Source: Terriglobia bacterium (lineage in GTDB: Bacteria > Acidobacteriota > Terriglobia > JAIQFV01). Taken from it: a DNA stretch of 64,000 nt. Below are positions 35,864-46,520 of this stretch, one piece after another. The translations under genes were made by a program, and so were the position numbers. Under the pieces are notes generated by a model that saw nothing but the letters and a program-made list of their open reading frames with translations, did no database searches and was not told the DNA's origin. Positions within the stretch are counted from its first letter, which is position 1. Every line of letters starts with the position of its first letter. The stretch lies in contig JAIQFV010000020.1 of assembly GCA_020073085.1 (NCBI GenBank), positions 1-64,000 on the forward strand. Reading direction: 5' to 3'.

Positions 35864-38272
35864 ATGAATAGTCTAGCGAACGATCTTCGCTTTGCTCTGC
35901 GGATGTTCCGGAAGAATCCGGGTTTCGCGCTGGTCGCGGTACTGACCCTGGCGCTCGGCATAGGGGCGAACACGGCCATTTTTACAGTCGTCAATTCGGT
36001 TCTCCTGCGTCCCCTGCCGTTCCGCGATGCGGGCCGACTCTTCCGGATCGCCAACGCACCCCCTTCGGCGCCCAACAGCTTGCAGAATATATCAGACCCG
36101 GAGCTCATCGCCCTCCAGCAGCAGACGCACTCATTCAGTGCAGTGGCGGCGTTCGACGGCGGAGTCAAGAGTCTCACTGGGGCGGGCGAACCGGTTGAAG
36201 TGAAGGCTACCGAGGTCACGGCGAATTTTTGGAGCACTGTGGGGGTCGAGGCGGAGCTGGGACGGACGTTTCTGCCGGAAGAGGGCAAGCCGGAAAAAGG
36301 TCGCGTAGTGGTGCTCAGCGACACGTTTTGGCGAAGCCGGTTTCACGCCGGGAAAGATGTCATCGGCAGAACCATCACCCTCGATGGGAAATCATATCTC
36401 GTCGTGGGGGTCATGCCGCCCACCTACACCTTCCCGGGGAATGATGAGCTTTGGGTGCCGGCCCTATTGGAGCCCGACAACACTCATATCGCGTTTCGCA
36501 GTGCCATTGGCAGACTCAAGGAGGGAATCCTTCCGAGTCAGGCGCAAGCCGAGTTGGACACCATCGCGCACCGCCTCAATTCTGACAACCCGATGGCGAT
36601 TCGCGGTGACCTCATACGGATGCATCCGTTGCAGGAAACGATCGTAGGTGAAATCAGGCCTGCCCTGCGCATCCTGCTCGGCTCGGTGGCATTCCTGCTT
36701 CTCATTGCCTGCGTCAATGTCGCCAACTTACTGCTTGCCCGGGCCACGCGGCGTGAACAGGAGGTCGCGGTCCGTTATTCCCTGGGCGCCACCCGGACGA
36801 GGCTGATCCGGCAACTGCTCACCGAGAGTGCTGTTTTGTCGTTGGCAGGAGGCCTGTTGGGAATCGTCATGGCCATGTGGGGAGTTGCGGCACTCCAGTG
36901 GATGGCGCCGCCGCACAGTATTCCCCGTTTCGAAGAAATTCGAATGGATGCACAGGTCTTTGTGTTTACCCTGGGACTCTCCGCCGTCACGAGCTTTCTT
37001 TTTGGCCTGTGGCCTGCCATGCAGGTTTCCAGGATCCACCTGAGCGAGACACTGAAGCACGGTTTTGGCCGGCTTACTGCAAGGTCACAACTCATGCGAA
37101 ATGTGCTGGTGGTGGGAGAAATCGGAATGGCCCTGATACTGCTGATCGGAGCGGGTTTGCTCGTGAAGAGTTTTATCAAACTGCGTTCGGTCAATCCCGG
37201 GTTTCGGGCCAACAATGTGACCACGATGACCGTCCATCTTCCTCAGCAGTACCGCACGGCGGAGCAGATGAAGGCATTTCACGAGAAAGTGCTGGAACGA
37301 CTTACTACCCAGCCCGGCGTGAGCTCAGCTGCCGTAGTCAACTGGTTGCCGATGGGGAGGGCGCTCATCATGGGCAGCTTCTCGGTCGAAGGGGTGCCGG
37401 ATAGCGCCACCCAGTTTAACGTGAGCAAGCCGGCGGTGACGCCGGGGTATTTCCAGACCATGGGAATCCGGCTGCTCAAGGGGCGCGATTTCACCCCTGC
37501 CGATAACGAAAGGACTCCCGGTGTCATGATCGTCGGTCAGAGGACCGCAAGACGGGTGTGGCCCAATGAAGACCCGATCGGGAGACGCATTACCTTTGCC
37601 GACCACCCGGAGCCGGAAGACTGGTACACCGTGATCGGGGTCGTCGATGACGTGAAACAAGAAAATCTGAGTCAGGAAATGCCACCCGCCATCTATCAGC
37701 CCCTGGCCCAGGTTCAAGTGCCGTTCTTCCTGCAGTCCATCAATTATGTGGTGCGGTCAAGCGGGCCGGTTGCGGCCATCGCCGCTTCCATGCGGGCGGC
37801 GTTGCATGAAGTGGATGCCAATCAACCGATCTTTCAGATTGCCACCATGGAAGAATTGCTGACAGCCAACACCGCCGAGCCGCGGTTTTACTCGCGCCTG
37901 CTGGCGGCCTTCTCCGGCATCGCTCTCCTGCTTGCCGTGGTTGGAATCTATGGGGTCATGGCGTTCAGCGTGGTTCAGCGCACGAGGGAAATCGGCATTC
38001 GGGTGGTGCTCGGGGCAAATCGCGAGAACATCCTCGCAAGTGTGCTGGGACGGAGCGCCGCGCTCATCGCCGCAGGTCTTGTCTTTGGCATCTGCGGCGC
38101 CCTGGCGACAACCTGGCTCCTCACCTCATTTCTGTTTGAGGTTCAACCGACCGATGCGGGAACATTTGTTGTTACCTCTTTTTTGTTGGCGGCGGCAGCC
38201 ATCCTGGCAAGCTATGTCCCCGCATCACGCGCGACTAAGATCAACCCCGTGGCCGCTTTAAGGTATGAGTAA
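35864..38272 (+). CDS. ADOP-family (FtsX/MacB-like) permease
   Basis: 802 residues; AAGAGGAAAG before the [23 protein letters not shown] and [20 protein letters not shown] mark the same ADOP class as the gene at 28546, and the halves again each hold a MacB-core and FtsX region ([40 protein letters not shown]). It is shorter by ~40 residues and clearly diverged from the first, so not a recent duplicate. No ATPase partner next to it. Confidence 0.9.
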   Translation: MNSLANDLRFALRMFRKNPGFALVAVLTLALGIGANTAIFTVVNSVLLRPLPFRDAGRLFRIANAPPSAPNSLQNISDPELIALQQQTHSFSAVAAFDGGVKSLTGAGEPVEVKATEVTANFWSTVGVEAELGRTFLPEEGKPEKGRVVVLSDTFWRSRFHAGKDVIGRTITLDGKSYLVVGVMPPTYTFPGNDELWVPALLEPDNTHIAFRSAIGRLKEGILPSQAQAELDTIAHRLNSDNPMAIRGDLIRMHPLQETIVGEIRPALRILLGSVAFLLLIACVNVANLLLARATRREQEVAVRYSLGATRTRLIRQLLTESAVLSLAGGLLGIVMAMWGVAALQWMAPPHSIPRFEEIRMDAQVFVFTLGLSAVTSFLFGLWPAMQVSRIHLSETLKHGFGRLTARSQLMRNVLVVGEIGMALILLIGAGLLVKSFIKLRSVNPGFRANNVTTMTVHLPQQYRTAEQMKAFHEKVLERLTTQPGVSSAAVVNWLPMGRALIMGSFSVEGVPDSATQFNVSKPAVTPGYFQTMGIRLLKGRDFTPADNERTPGVMIVGQRTARRVWPNEDPIGRRITFADHPEPEDWYTVIGVVDDVKQENLSQEMPPAIYQPLAQVQVPFFLQSINYVVRSSGPVAAIAASMRAALHEVDANQPIFQIATMEELLTANTAEPRFYSRLLAAFSGIALLLAVVGIYGVMAFSVVQRTREIGIRVVLGANRENILASVLGRSAALIAAGLVFGICGALATTWLLTSFLFEVQPTDAGTFVVTSFLLAAAAILASYVPASRATKINPVAALRYE

Positions 38273-38666
38273 AGCGGATGAGCAGGATTCAGGTGACAGG
38301 GAAGAGAGGTGACAGGTCTTGGGTGGTAGGTGAGTCATGGTTTCAGGATGTGAAGTTCCGTTGTCTGGAGCCCCTCCAAAATCCCTTGCTTTTTGCCCGG
38401 CTGGCGAGCATCCTTTTCATCATCAGATCTGATTTGATGGGGGCGATTACATGAGGAGGCCTGAGGCCACATCGTAGTTTTCAGAACTCACTGGCAAGTC
38501 GCAAGGAACTCTTGGTAAGTCGGGTGCGGCGGCGGACGTGAATCCCTTCACAAACCCAGGGGCCCTTTGATTTTGGGAGGTGGTTCAATCACCGCAGTTC
38601 ACCCCGGCGCTGTCCCCCTTCTAGTCGACCCCAACTACAAACGAGAAGCCGGAGGAAATCTCAACC
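38273..38666. other. Intergenic, no gene seen
   Basis: About 390 bases with no ribosome site except the GGAGGAAA before 38667. No hairpin of note. Confidence 0.4.
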
Positions 38667-39974
38667 ATGCAAGAATCCGAAGGACCATCCGTTCAAAAAA
38701 ACCAGGCGGGATTTCGATTCGACGAAGAGATGCACCGCATGCTGATGGAAGGCGAGAGGCGAACGCCCGTCGCCATTTGGGAAGACCGACTTCGATTGCC
38801 GCAACCCGTGTTCCCGCAGTATCCGGAGAAACTCGGGGACGTGGAGCCGGATCCGAAGTACCTGCCGAAGGGGGAAAATCCATACCGGACCCGTGTCACG
38901 AGCCACATGGTTCATCGCGTGATGCGCGGCTGGTTGTATCCTTATCTGTGGTCACGCATTTTGCCGGGAGAGTACCACCCCATCATCGCCTATCTGTTTA
39001 CCGAGTGGAAGTGCAACCTCGACTGCCATTACTGCTGGGCCTTCGACAACCGCATCAAGGGGATGACCGAGGATACCGCACGTCGATCCATCGACTGGCT
39101 CCATGAAACGGGGTGCCGCGTGCTGGCCCTGATGGGCGGCGAAGTCCTTCTGCGCCCGGAGTTCGTCCATAAGGTGGTCTACTACGGCGCGAAGAAGGGG
39201 TTCTTCGTCTACATCCCGACCAACGGCCGTCTCATGCGGAAGGAAGTCATCGATATGCTGGGAGATGCGGGTGTGGCGACAGTGAACCTGGCGGTTGATT
39301 CCTTTGAGGATCGAAAAGAACTTCCCAAGGCCCTGAAGCCCATTTGGCCCTCCTTCCAGCATCTGGTCAAGAAACAGTATGTGTACGGCTACAGTATGTT
39401 CTTTAACATCAACATCACCCGTATCAACCTCGACGACGTCAAGCATTTGACCGAGATTGCCCGTGATCACGGCATTGCGACCGACTACCACATCAATGAA
39501 TCCCCGATGTTGGAGCAACCTCACTTCAAGCATCAAGACGGGAACAGCACGTTCATTACAGAAGCGGATTGGCCGAAGATCGACGGACTGATCGACTGGC
39601 TCGTCGAGAAGAACCGCTCCGGTTACAAGATGGTCAATTCGGTGCGGCGGTTGCAGGACATGAAGGCTTTCATGCGCGGAAAGGTGGAGCCATGGGACTG
39701 CCGGGCCGGCCACAATTCGCTAATCATCCGCACGGACGGCACGCTGGCGCCCTGTTTTCCGATGTACTCAGCCACATACAACTGGGGCACTGTCGGCAAG
39801 CACGGATTTGAAGGCAGACAGCTCAACGACATGAAGAAGAGCTGTCAAACCCATTGTTTTTCGACGTTGAATCACAACCTCGCTTACTGTTACAAAGCAA
39901 GCCGCGCGATCAAATGGGTGGCACGACAGGCCGCCCGCGGGTTCCGGGGAACAACTGGAAGCTTCGAGGAGTAG
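38667..39974 (+). CDS. Radical SAM protein with SPASM-like C-terminal Cys cluster
   Basis: 435 residues; GGAGGAAATC precedes the ATG. KCNLDCHYCWAF (Cys116, Cys120, Cys123) is the CxxxCxxC iron-sulfur site, with MGGEVLLRPEF as the AdoMet-binding GGE-type motif. Towards the C terminus CRAGHNSLIIRTDGTLAPCF and CQTHCF...CY form the extra Cys set of SPASM/twitch domains. The long N-terminal extension of ~100 residues is unusual. Substrate unknown; no precursor peptide gene is visible nearby, though one this small could be missed. Could also act on a lipid or a sugar. Confidence 0.8.
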   Translation: MQESEGPSVQKNQAGFRFDEEMHRMLMEGERRTPVAIWEDRLRLPQPVFPQYPEKLGDVEPDPKYLPKGENPYRTRVTSHMVHRVMRGWLYPYLWSRILPGEYHPIIAYLFTEWKCNLDCHYCWAFDNRIKGMTEDTARRSIDWLHETGCRVLALMGGEVLLRPEFVHKVVYYGAKKGFFVYIPTNGRLMRKEVIDMLGDAGVATVNLAVDSFEDRKELPKALKPIWPSFQHLVKKQYVYGYSMFFNINITRINLDDVKHLTEIARDHGIATDYHINESPMLEQPHFKHQDGNSTFITEADWPKIDGLIDWLVEKNRSGYKMVNSVRRLQDMKAFMRGKVEPWDCRAGHNSLIIRTDGTLAPCFPMYSATYNWGTVGKHGFEGRQLNDMKKSCQTHCFSTLNHNLAYCYKASRAIKWVARQAARGFRGTTGSFEE

Positions 39975-40139
39975 AGCTCAGGGGCCAAGTGACGGGTGTC
40001 AGGGGCAAGGGAGGACATGACACCTTACCCCCGTTTCTGCAGTCAACAGATCCGGCGAGGGCGTTTGCGATGGACTGAACTCTTTGATAGGGGTTGAGCT
40101 CGGCGCCTCTTGCGGTTCTTGCCCCTGTGAACCTATTGG

Positions 40140-40721
40140 CTAGAGTGTGATCCGGGTTCCCAAGACCTGCAGGAACTTTGCGAGCCACTCCGGATGGGCA
40201 GGCCAGGCGGGGGCAGTCACCAGATTGCCGTCGACATGGGCCTTGTCCATCGGGAGGTCGATGTAACGGCCGCCGGCTCGAGTGACGTCCGGTCCGACCG
40301 CCGGGTAGGCAGAGCAGCCCCTTCCCTCAAGCACGCCGGCTGCAGCAAGAATCTGTGCCGCGTGACAGATGGCCGCAATCGGTTTGCGGGCCTTTGCGAA
40401 GTGTTGAACAACTTTCAGGACTTCCGGATTCAACCGGACATACTCGGGGGCCCTTCCTCCTGGAATGACGAGCGCGTCGTAATCCTCAGCTTTCACCTCG
40501 GCGAAGGTGGCATTTAAAGTGAAGTTGTGTCCGGGTTTTTCGCTGTAAGTCTGGGCGCCGTCAAAATCATGCACGGCGGTTCGCACTTGCTCGCCTGCTT
40601 TCTTGCCGCCACAGATGGCGTGGACGGTATGTCCAACCGCCTGCAGTGCCTGAAAAGGCACCATGACTTCATAGTCTTCGACATAGTCTCCAACAATCAT
40701 CAGGATCTTCTTTGCAGCCAT
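40140..40721 (-). CDS. DJ-1/PfpI family protein
   Basis: 193 residues from ATG 40721, with AAGGAAGG upstream; an earlier ATG has none. [33 protein letters not shown] and [16 protein letters not shown] carry the conserved Glu and the nucleophile-elbow Cys-His of the family. Members act as glyoxalase/deglycase-like enzymes or peptidases (PfpI). This one is near the PfpI branch in length. Stand-alone gene. Confidence 0.85.
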   Translation of the reverse strand: MAAKKILMIVGDYVEDYEVMVPFQALQAVGHTVHAICGGKKAGEQVRTAVHDFDGAQTYSEKPGHNFTLNATFAEVKAEDYDALVIPGGRAPEYVRLNPEVLKVVQHFAKARKPIAAICHAAQILAAAGVLEGRGCSAYPAVGPDVTRAGGRYIDLPMDKAHVDGNLVTAPAWPAHPEWLAKFLQVLGTRITL

Positions 40722-41146
40722 AGGGACCTTCCTTTGAGTTTGAGAATGAAGAGATGTCCGCGCCCTGTGAGGCGCCGATCCCGGCATTTTGAACCTTCAT
40801 TGTACCAGACGGTCCACCAGAGAAGGGAAGTGCAGGATTTGAATCACAACTCCGGCCACGAAGTCGTGAGGAAGACAGCATGATTGAGACGGTTTACTGT
40901 CGACCCTGTGTCCCTCCCCATTCCCGTTGCTGTAAGAAACCCATTGCCCTCGGTTGAAGTATGTTCGGATCGGTCGTCGCCGGTTCGAACCCCGTTCCAG
41001 TTTACAAACGTGTACAAAAAGTTGCAGAACCCCACGGCATTTCTCCCGTATCTACCACTAGGACGGCGGTGACGTCCTAACATCGGGACCTATAAAACAA
41101 TTTAAGGCTGAGCTCGCTGAGGTGAGCTTGGCATCGAGGAGGGGTT
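40722..41146. other. Divergent promoter region, no gene seen
   Basis: About 420 bases between divergent genes. GAGGAGGGG before 41147 is the ribosome site of the TPR gene. Nothing else stands out. Confidence 0.4.
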
Positions 41147-42103
41147 ATGCGACGGCTTCCCCTGGGTGTCCTTCTTCTCCTGCCATGTGTAGTGACTCTC
41201 TCTCTGGCGCAGAGATCCAATTACATGATGTCGTACGTCAGTCGTGGACTTGAACGCTATAACAAAGGAGACGTGACCGGGGCCATTGCGGACTACAATG
41301 TCGCCCTGATGATCGATCCGGGCTATTCGGAAACTTACAATAACCGTGGTCTCGCTTTCTATGCGAAGGGTGAGATCGAGGCAGCACTGGCGGACTATGG
41401 CAAAGCGATCGAACTCAATCCGGGGTTTGCCGCGGCATACAACAATCGGGGTATCGCCCGATACAGCCGGCATGATGTCGCGGGCGCCCTGGCCGATTAC
41501 GATCAAGCGGTTGAGCTTAATCCCCAGTATTCGGCCGCATTCAATAATCGAGGTGTTCTTCAGTATGCCCAAGGGAACTTCGAAGCGGCGCTCTTAGACT
41601 TCAACAGAGCCGTTGGGTTGAATCCCAAGTCAGTGTCTGCATACACCAATCGGGCCGATACCCGAAAGACCCTGGGAGATTTTAAAGGGGCCTTGAATGA
41701 CTATTCCCGAGCGATCAAACTCGATCACAATAACGCCATTACCTATGACCACCGAGGGGCTCTGCTGTGGAAGAAAGGAAATCTCGATGGGGCCCTGGTG
41801 GATTTTGAGAAGGCTATTGAATTGAATTCTCATTACGCTGAGGCCTATCAGAATCGGGGCGTCGTGGAACGGGAGAAGGGGCGGTTGGACGCCGCGATTG
41901 CCGACTTTAACCGGGCCATCGAATTAAAACCGGATTACGCCATCGCGTATGCCAGCCGCGGAATCGCCCTCTGGCTTCAAGGCAAGAAAATTGACGCGGA
42001 TCGGGATTTTGCACAATCGGTTAAACTCGATGCGAATATGGGACCCTTCATTGAGGAAAAGACCAGAGAGTCGACTCCGCTGACGGCGACTGTGCGCAAA
42101 TGA
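41147..42103 (+). CDS. Secreted TPR-repeat protein
   Basis: 318 residues. MRRLPLGVLLLLPCVVTLSL is a signal peptide. About eight 34-residue tetratricopeptide repeats follow, each with [YN]NRG...A.G....A..DY..A..L[ND]P. These stack into a protein-binding scaffold; the family gives no further function. In-frame consistency and the unbroken repeat count make the prediction firm. Probably periplasmic; no partner gene adjacent. Confidence 0.85.
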   Translation: MRRLPLGVLLLLPCVVTLSLAQRSNYMMSYVSRGLERYNKGDVTGAIADYNVALMIDPGYSETYNNRGLAFYAKGEIEAALADYGKAIELNPGFAAAYNNRGIARYSRHDVAGALADYDQAVELNPQYSAAFNNRGVLQYAQGNFEAALLDFNRAVGLNPKSVSAYTNRADTRKTLGDFKGALNDYSRAIKLDHNNAITYDHRGALLWKKGNLDGALVDFEKAIELNSHYAEAYQNRGVVEREKGRLDAAIADFNRAIELKPDYAIAYASRGIALWLQGKKIDADRDFAQSVKLDANMGPFIEEKTRESTPLTATVRK

Positions 42104-42205
42104 ATTTTTGTGTGCTTGAAGGGCGCGATGGGTAAAGAGGTGTCTGCAGGAAGTCCATCCGCGCTGGGCTGAGACAATCCGGATGGACCTGTTCGGCGAG
42201 CCGAA

Positions 42206-42568
42206 TCAGTGGATGATCCAATCTCTATTGGGTTTGACGAAGTTCAAGCCGATCAAGAACCTGCCGGGCCGTGATGTGGAAGGTCTGACCGAGGCGACAC
42301 AAGCCTGAGAGCGGAACCCGTCGTAGGGGGCACACACCTGCAGCACAGTACCTAGTTTCAAATCACAGCCCATATCCACGCACAGACCCTTTCGACTCAC
42401 GTTTTCCGTGAAGGCTTCCTCAACGAAGGATTTGCCATCCTTGTCCCGACCCTCAATGAACACGGGTTCGCGGAGAGGGACCCGCTGGTCATCGCGATAG
42501 ATCTTCCAGCCCTCAAACCAGTCCAAGGACTCTCTGGCTTGACTTGGATCCGGTTTATCCCGTTTCAT
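42206..42568 (-). CDS. PilZ-like domain protein
   Basis: 120 residues; GGAGGGAG before ATG 42568 rules out the longer start. DDQRVPLREPVFIEGRD, then FTENVSRKGLCVDMGCDLKL and LNFV, follow the PilZ pattern (R-x3-R-like start, then D/N-x-S-x2-G). The first Arg motif is weak, so c-di-GMP binding is uncertain. Near a second PilZ gene and an HD-GYP gene lies further on. Confidence 0.65.
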   Translation of the reverse strand: MKRDKPDPSQARESLDWFEGWKIYRDDQRVPLREPVFIEGRDKDGKSFVEEAFTENVSRKGLCVDMGCDLKLGTVLQVCAPYDGFRSQACVASVRPSTSRPGRFLIGLNFVKPNRDWIIH

Positions 42569-42853
42569 GTGCTCCCTCCTTCGATTGGATATGCCCTGCC
42601 GGCTCAAACCCGGGGAAGACGCGTTACTCCGAAGGAATTCCTGAACTCGGAACATCATTCTCACAAACGATCATGTCAAGATTGTTACGAGCCTTGCGGA
42701 ATCCGCTCCGCCGGGCGGGGAGGATAATCGACACAGGTTCCCGGCGTGTTTTGGTTTTTTTCGGAGAGAATTTTTGGGTCCGCCTGTGACTGGGCTCACA
42801 TTCGGCTGAAGGCCGCGTGTTAATCTCTGGAAGCGACGAGCGAGGTGAATTTT

Positions 42854-43207
42854 ATGCCACAGAATGTGGGCCGGGCTCTCCCCGATCCAAGTCTCTTTGT
42901 CGTTGAACGACGCAAAGAATATCGCCTGGACATACGAATTCCTATTGTGATCTCCGGGATTGATTCCAAAAAACTCCAGCGGTTTGAAGTAAAGGCGGTC
43001 ACCCGAAATGTCACCCGCTATGGGGCGTGTTTCGAGTTAGGCCGTGGACTGGTTCGAGAAGGATCGACGTTGACCCTGGCCCTGGGAAACAAGTTCGAGG
43101 CGAAATGCCGGGTGGCCTGGATCAACGAAGGCGCCAATAACTTAGAGGTTCTGGGTGTGGAGTTCGTTTCGGTCAAGGGACAGTGGGTTCTGTATGACAG
43201 TCAGTAA
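42854..43207 (+). CDS. PilZ domain protein
   Basis: 117 residues; ATG 42854 with GAGGTG nine bases upstream. ERRKEYRLDIRIPIVISGID, then VTRNVTRYGACFELGRGL, has the R-x4-R-x(n)-N-x-T/S-x-x-G pattern of PilZ c-di-GMP receptors. Ends in a clear terminator. Divergent from the PilZ-like gene at 42206, so the two may share control. Likely an adaptor relaying c-di-GMP to an unknown target. Confidence 0.75.
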   Translation: MPQNVGRALPDPSLFVVERRKEYRLDIRIPIVISGIDSKKLQRFEVKAVTRNVTRYGACFELGRGLVREGSTLTLALGNKFEAKCRVAWINEGANNLEVLGVEFVSVKGQWVLYDSQ

Positions 43208-43236
43208 TTGATTGGTTTCCCCTTCAGTCATCCCCT

Positions 43237-43275
43237 ATGCGGCGAAGGTATCCTCCCCTTCGCCGCATTTTTTTT
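43237..43275 (+). terminator. Rho-independent terminator
   Basis: Twelve-base perfect stem ATGCGGCGAAGG/CCTTCGCCGCAT with an eight-base loop, followed by eight T. It lies 30 bases after the PilZ gene. Confidence 0.93.
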
Positions 43276-44072
43276 ACCCGCAAAATCGAAAATACAGATG
43301 GGGAATTAGTCCAGGAGACGGTCAGAAATCGAATACCTCCAAACGATTGGTCCGAGATTTTCCGGGAGCGATTTTCAGTCCGGCGCTGGAGTTCTCGGAC
43401 TCCCGTCGTCCCGGGTTGCAGTGCGATGACCGCGCCCGGTGGCCTGCTCGGACATCAACTGAAACTCTGAATCGTTGTGTGATGGGGGCACGAACCTCCA
43501 TGGGGCAGGGTCAGGGAGTCATTTTTAGCTTGCAGAAAATGTGGGATGACCGTTAAAAGGTGTGGGGCAGATTCGGGGTCATCCCTGGGTTTACCCAGAT
43601 CAGACCAGAACCGCGACTTGCCGCCCGACCGGATCTTTAGAAGCAGCAGCGGCTGGGAGGGAAGAATCCAAGGGAATGACCGGTCCAAATTTCGATTAAA
43701 CTGCTAAACAATTTCATCAACTTAGCCGAAAAGTCATAGTGGATAGGGTGGTAGACAATTTCGCGGATTCTTCCTGGGTTGTCCCCGCCTTTGGCCCTCG
43801 GAGGAGATTCCTGTGCAAGTTATTGAGAGTTGGTAGACTCGCGTGGATCTGAGAACGGGAGGGGAATGCTCCCGGTCTCAGTCCCGGCGGCCCTCTTTTG
43901 GTCTGAGAGTGGAATCGTCATCGTTCAATTTTTCGAAACATTTAGAAAATACAATTTGTGCCTGGAAATTGGTGCTTCAGCACAGTTTGGAAGAACCGGG
44001 CGACCGGGTCTCGACGCGGCAGGGTGAGCAGTGAGATTCCATTTTCATGTCTTTCCAGAGGGTCAAAATTCA
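43276..44072. other. Non-coding stretch before the peptide-binding protein gene
   Basis: About 800 bases with only short frames and no protein-like composition. AGAGGG upstream of 44073 is the ribosome site of the next gene. Confidence 0.4.
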
Positions 44073-45914
44073 ATGGCGATCAAACTGAATAACGAAGGGG
44101 TTCGAAGGGTTCCCCATGCAGGCAAGGCGCCCGCCGGGCGGGTGTCGCGTCTTCGCTTTGCGATGCTGCTGTTGTGTCTGAGTGTTGGATTGGGCCTGTG
44201 CTCCATATTGGTTGCCCAGCCACGAACCCAGTCTGCGACCGGCGCTTCCAAGGACGCTGCGATCGTCAACGTGCAGGGGCAGCGAGGAGGACGTCTGGTT
44301 GTGGGAACCACGGCGGCGCCCCGGTCCTTCAATTGGGTCATTGCGAACGACAGTGCCTCCCGGCAGGTGACCTATCAGCTGTTGGGCGATCTGATTCACC
44401 TCAATCGCGCGACGCAGCAGATTGAGCCCGCCCTAGCCAAGTCCTGGCAGATTTCCAAGGACGGGTTGGTCTACACCCTACGCTTGCGGGAAGGGGTCCG
44501 TTTCTCGGACGGTCATCCCTTTGATGCGGATGATGTGATCTTCACCTTCCAAGTCTACCTTGACCCCCAAGTGAACTCAACGCAACGGGCGCTCTTGACC
44601 ATCAATGGGAATCCCTTGAAGGTGGAAAAACTGGGGCCGTTGGCGGTGCGCTTTACCTTTCCGCAAGCCCATGGGCCTGCCGAGCGGGCTTTCGATGTCA
44701 TTGGGATCCTGCCTCGACACTTGCTCGAGGGCGCTTATCGTGAAGGGCGTTTTGAGAAGATGTGGACGCTGGCAGAGGACCCCAAGAACGTGGTCGGGTT
44801 AGGCCCTTTTCGTTTGCAGAAAATCATCCCGGGGCAGCGCGTGATCCTCGAACGCAATCCCTATTACTGGAAGGTCGATGCTCAAAAAAATCCGCTGCCT
44901 TATCTCGATGAGCTCCTTTTTGAGGTCCTGCCGGACCAAAACGCCGCGACCTTGCGGCTTCTCAGCGGCGATATCGACTTGCTCGACAAGGTGCTCCCCA
45001 CCGACTATGAGTTTCTGAAGAAATCGGAGGGGGAGAAGGGGATCTCCCTGATCAATGCCGGGCCCAGCCTGCAATACCTTTTTCTCGGGTTCAATCTGAA
45101 CAACAGTGTGAACGCGGCGACGCAGAAGCCCTATGTGGACCCGGAGAAGGAAGGCTGGTTTTCCAACCTCAATTTTCGCCGTGCCATCGCCTATGCCATC
45201 GATCGCGCCTCCATCATCAAGCTGGTGTATCACGGGACCGCGCACGAGATTTTTGCGCAGACCAGCCCCAGCAACAAGTTCTGGTTCAATCCGAAGATCA
45301 TGCAGTACGACTTCAATCCCAGCCGGGCACGGGAACTGCTCTCTCAGGCGGGTTTCCGCGTGCGGCCCGGTGATGGGGCCCTGCTGTCTCCCTCCGGCGC
45401 CCGAGTTGAATTTACCCTGGTGACCAACGCTGACAACCGCGAGCGGACCCGGATCGCCAGCCTCATCCAGTCCGACCTGCAGCAGCTGGGAATCCAGGTG
45501 AAGTTTCAGGGGGTGGAGTTCAATGCCCTGGTTGGGAAGCTGACCCAAACCTTCGACTACGAAGCCGTCATCATGGAACTCGGAGGGGGAGATGACGATC
45601 CGGGGAGCGAAATGAACGTGTGGCTCTCGAGCGGGAATCTCCATGTCTGGCACGTCGGAGAAGACAAGCCGGCAACGACATGGGAAGCCCGGATCGACAC
45701 CTTGATGAAACAGCAGATGACCACGGTCGCGCGACCAGTCCGCAAGCGGGCGTATGACGAGGTTCAGAAGATTATCTCTGAACAACTGCCGATCCTCCCC
45801 CTAGTCAGTCGCGATGTGGTGGTCGCAGCGAAAAAACAGATTGGTAATCTGCAGCCGGCAGTCATGGTCCCGTATGCCTTATGGAACTCCGAACAACTGT
45901 ATCTCAAGCACTGA
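44073..45914 (+). CDS. Extracellular solute-binding protein, family 5 (peptide/nickel type)
   Basis: 613 residues from ATG 44073, preceded by AGAGGG. Signal peptide around residues 23-45 (LRFAMLLLCLSVGLGLCSIL). PALAKSWQISKDGLVYTLRL, VRFSDGHPFDADDVIFTF and NFRRAIAYAIDRASIIKLVY are the conserved stretches of SBP_bac_5. Permease and ATPase genes do not follow. Instead its last 34 bases overlap an ECF sigma gene, so this protein is transcribed into the CHAT/sigma cluster. It may bring peptides in, or act as an envelope sensor for that cluster; inference only. Confidence 0.85.
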   Translation: MAIKLNNEGVRRVPHAGKAPAGRVSRLRFAMLLLCLSVGLGLCSILVAQPRTQSATGASKDAAIVNVQGQRGGRLVVGTTAAPRSFNWVIANDSASRQVTYQLLGDLIHLNRATQQIEPALAKSWQISKDGLVYTLRLREGVRFSDGHPFDADDVIFTFQVYLDPQVNSTQRALLTINGNPLKVEKLGPLAVRFTFPQAHGPAERAFDVIGILPRHLLEGAYREGRFEKMWTLAEDPKNVVGLGPFRLQKIIPGQRVILERNPYYWKVDAQKNPLPYLDELLFEVLPDQNAATLRLLSGDIDLLDKVLPTDYEFLKKSEGEKGISLINAGPSLQYLFLGFNLNNSVNAATQKPYVDPEKEGWFSNLNFRRAIAYAIDRASIIKLVYHGTAHEIFAQTSPSNKFWFNPKIMQYDFNPSRARELLSQAGFRVRPGDGALLSPSGARVEFTLVTNADNRERTRIASLIQSDLQQLGIQVKFQGVEFNALVGKLTQTFDYEAVIMELGGGDDDPGSEMNVWLSSGNLHVWHVGEDKPATTWEARIDTLMKQQMTTVARPVRKRAYDEVQKIISEQLPILPLVSRDVVVAAKKQIGNLQPAVMVPYALWNSEQLYLKH

Positions 45915-46516
45915 AATCGTCGACCCCCGAATCGTCTGTGGATGATCAGGAACTGATCCGGCGGTGCATGAACGGGGAGGAGTTGGCCTGGGAGTGTCTG
46001 GTCGAGAGGTACAAACGGTTGATATATTCCATTCCCATTAAGAATGGTTGTCAATCCAGCGATGCCGCCGACATTTTCCAGTCCGTCTGCCTGGATTTGC
46101 TTGAAAGCCTGGCCAGTTTGCGAGACTCCACCAAACTCAAGACCTGGCTGGTCACGGTGACGGTCCGCAAGTGCATCGATTTGCGGCAGAAGATGAGCCG
46201 CGAGGGGGTGACGCTTTCCGAGGGAGAGGCGGACCTCGTAGCGGACCACAGATCGGACATTTCCCGGATTTCCCTGGAAGTGGAGCAGGAGCAGGTGATT
46301 CGAGAGGCGTTGAAGAAGCTCCCGCTGCGCTGCGCCACCCTGATCCAGCACCTCTTTTTTGACGAGCCCCACCTTTCGTATTCTGAGATCGCCGTGCGGT
46401 TCGGGGTATCCAGCAACAGCATCGGGCCGGCACGCGACCGATGCCTCGAGAAGTTGAAGGATCTCCTCGAAGGAGCTCCCCCTTCGGCGGACGAACCGAA
46501 CGGATCGAAGAAATGA
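45881..46516 (+). CDS. ECF-type sigma-70 family factor, copy A
   Basis: 211 residues. Region 2 is about residues 25-95 (LIRRCMNGEELAWECLVERY, then DAADIFQSVCLDLLESLASL and WLVTVTVRKCIDLRQK). Region 4 is about 145-205 (ALKKLPLRCATLIQHLFFDE, then YSEIAVRFGVSSNSIGPARD). Closely resembles copy B at 53264. It starts inside the solute-binding gene and ends four bases before the CHAT gene, so all three are on one message. No membrane anti-sigma gene is adjacent; the soluble zinc-finger protein at 49741 is the only candidate. Confidence 0.85.
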   Translation: MELRTTVSQALKSSTPESSVDDQELIRRCMNGEELAWECLVERYKRLIYSIPIKNGCQSSDAADIFQSVCLDLLESLASLRDSTKLKTWLVTVTVRKCIDLRQKMSREGVTLSEGEADLVADHRSDISRISLEVEQEQVIREALKKLPLRCATLIQHLFFDEPHLSYSEIAVRFGVSSNSIGPARDRCLEKLKDLLEGAPPSADEPNGSKK

Positions 46517-46520
46517 ACCC

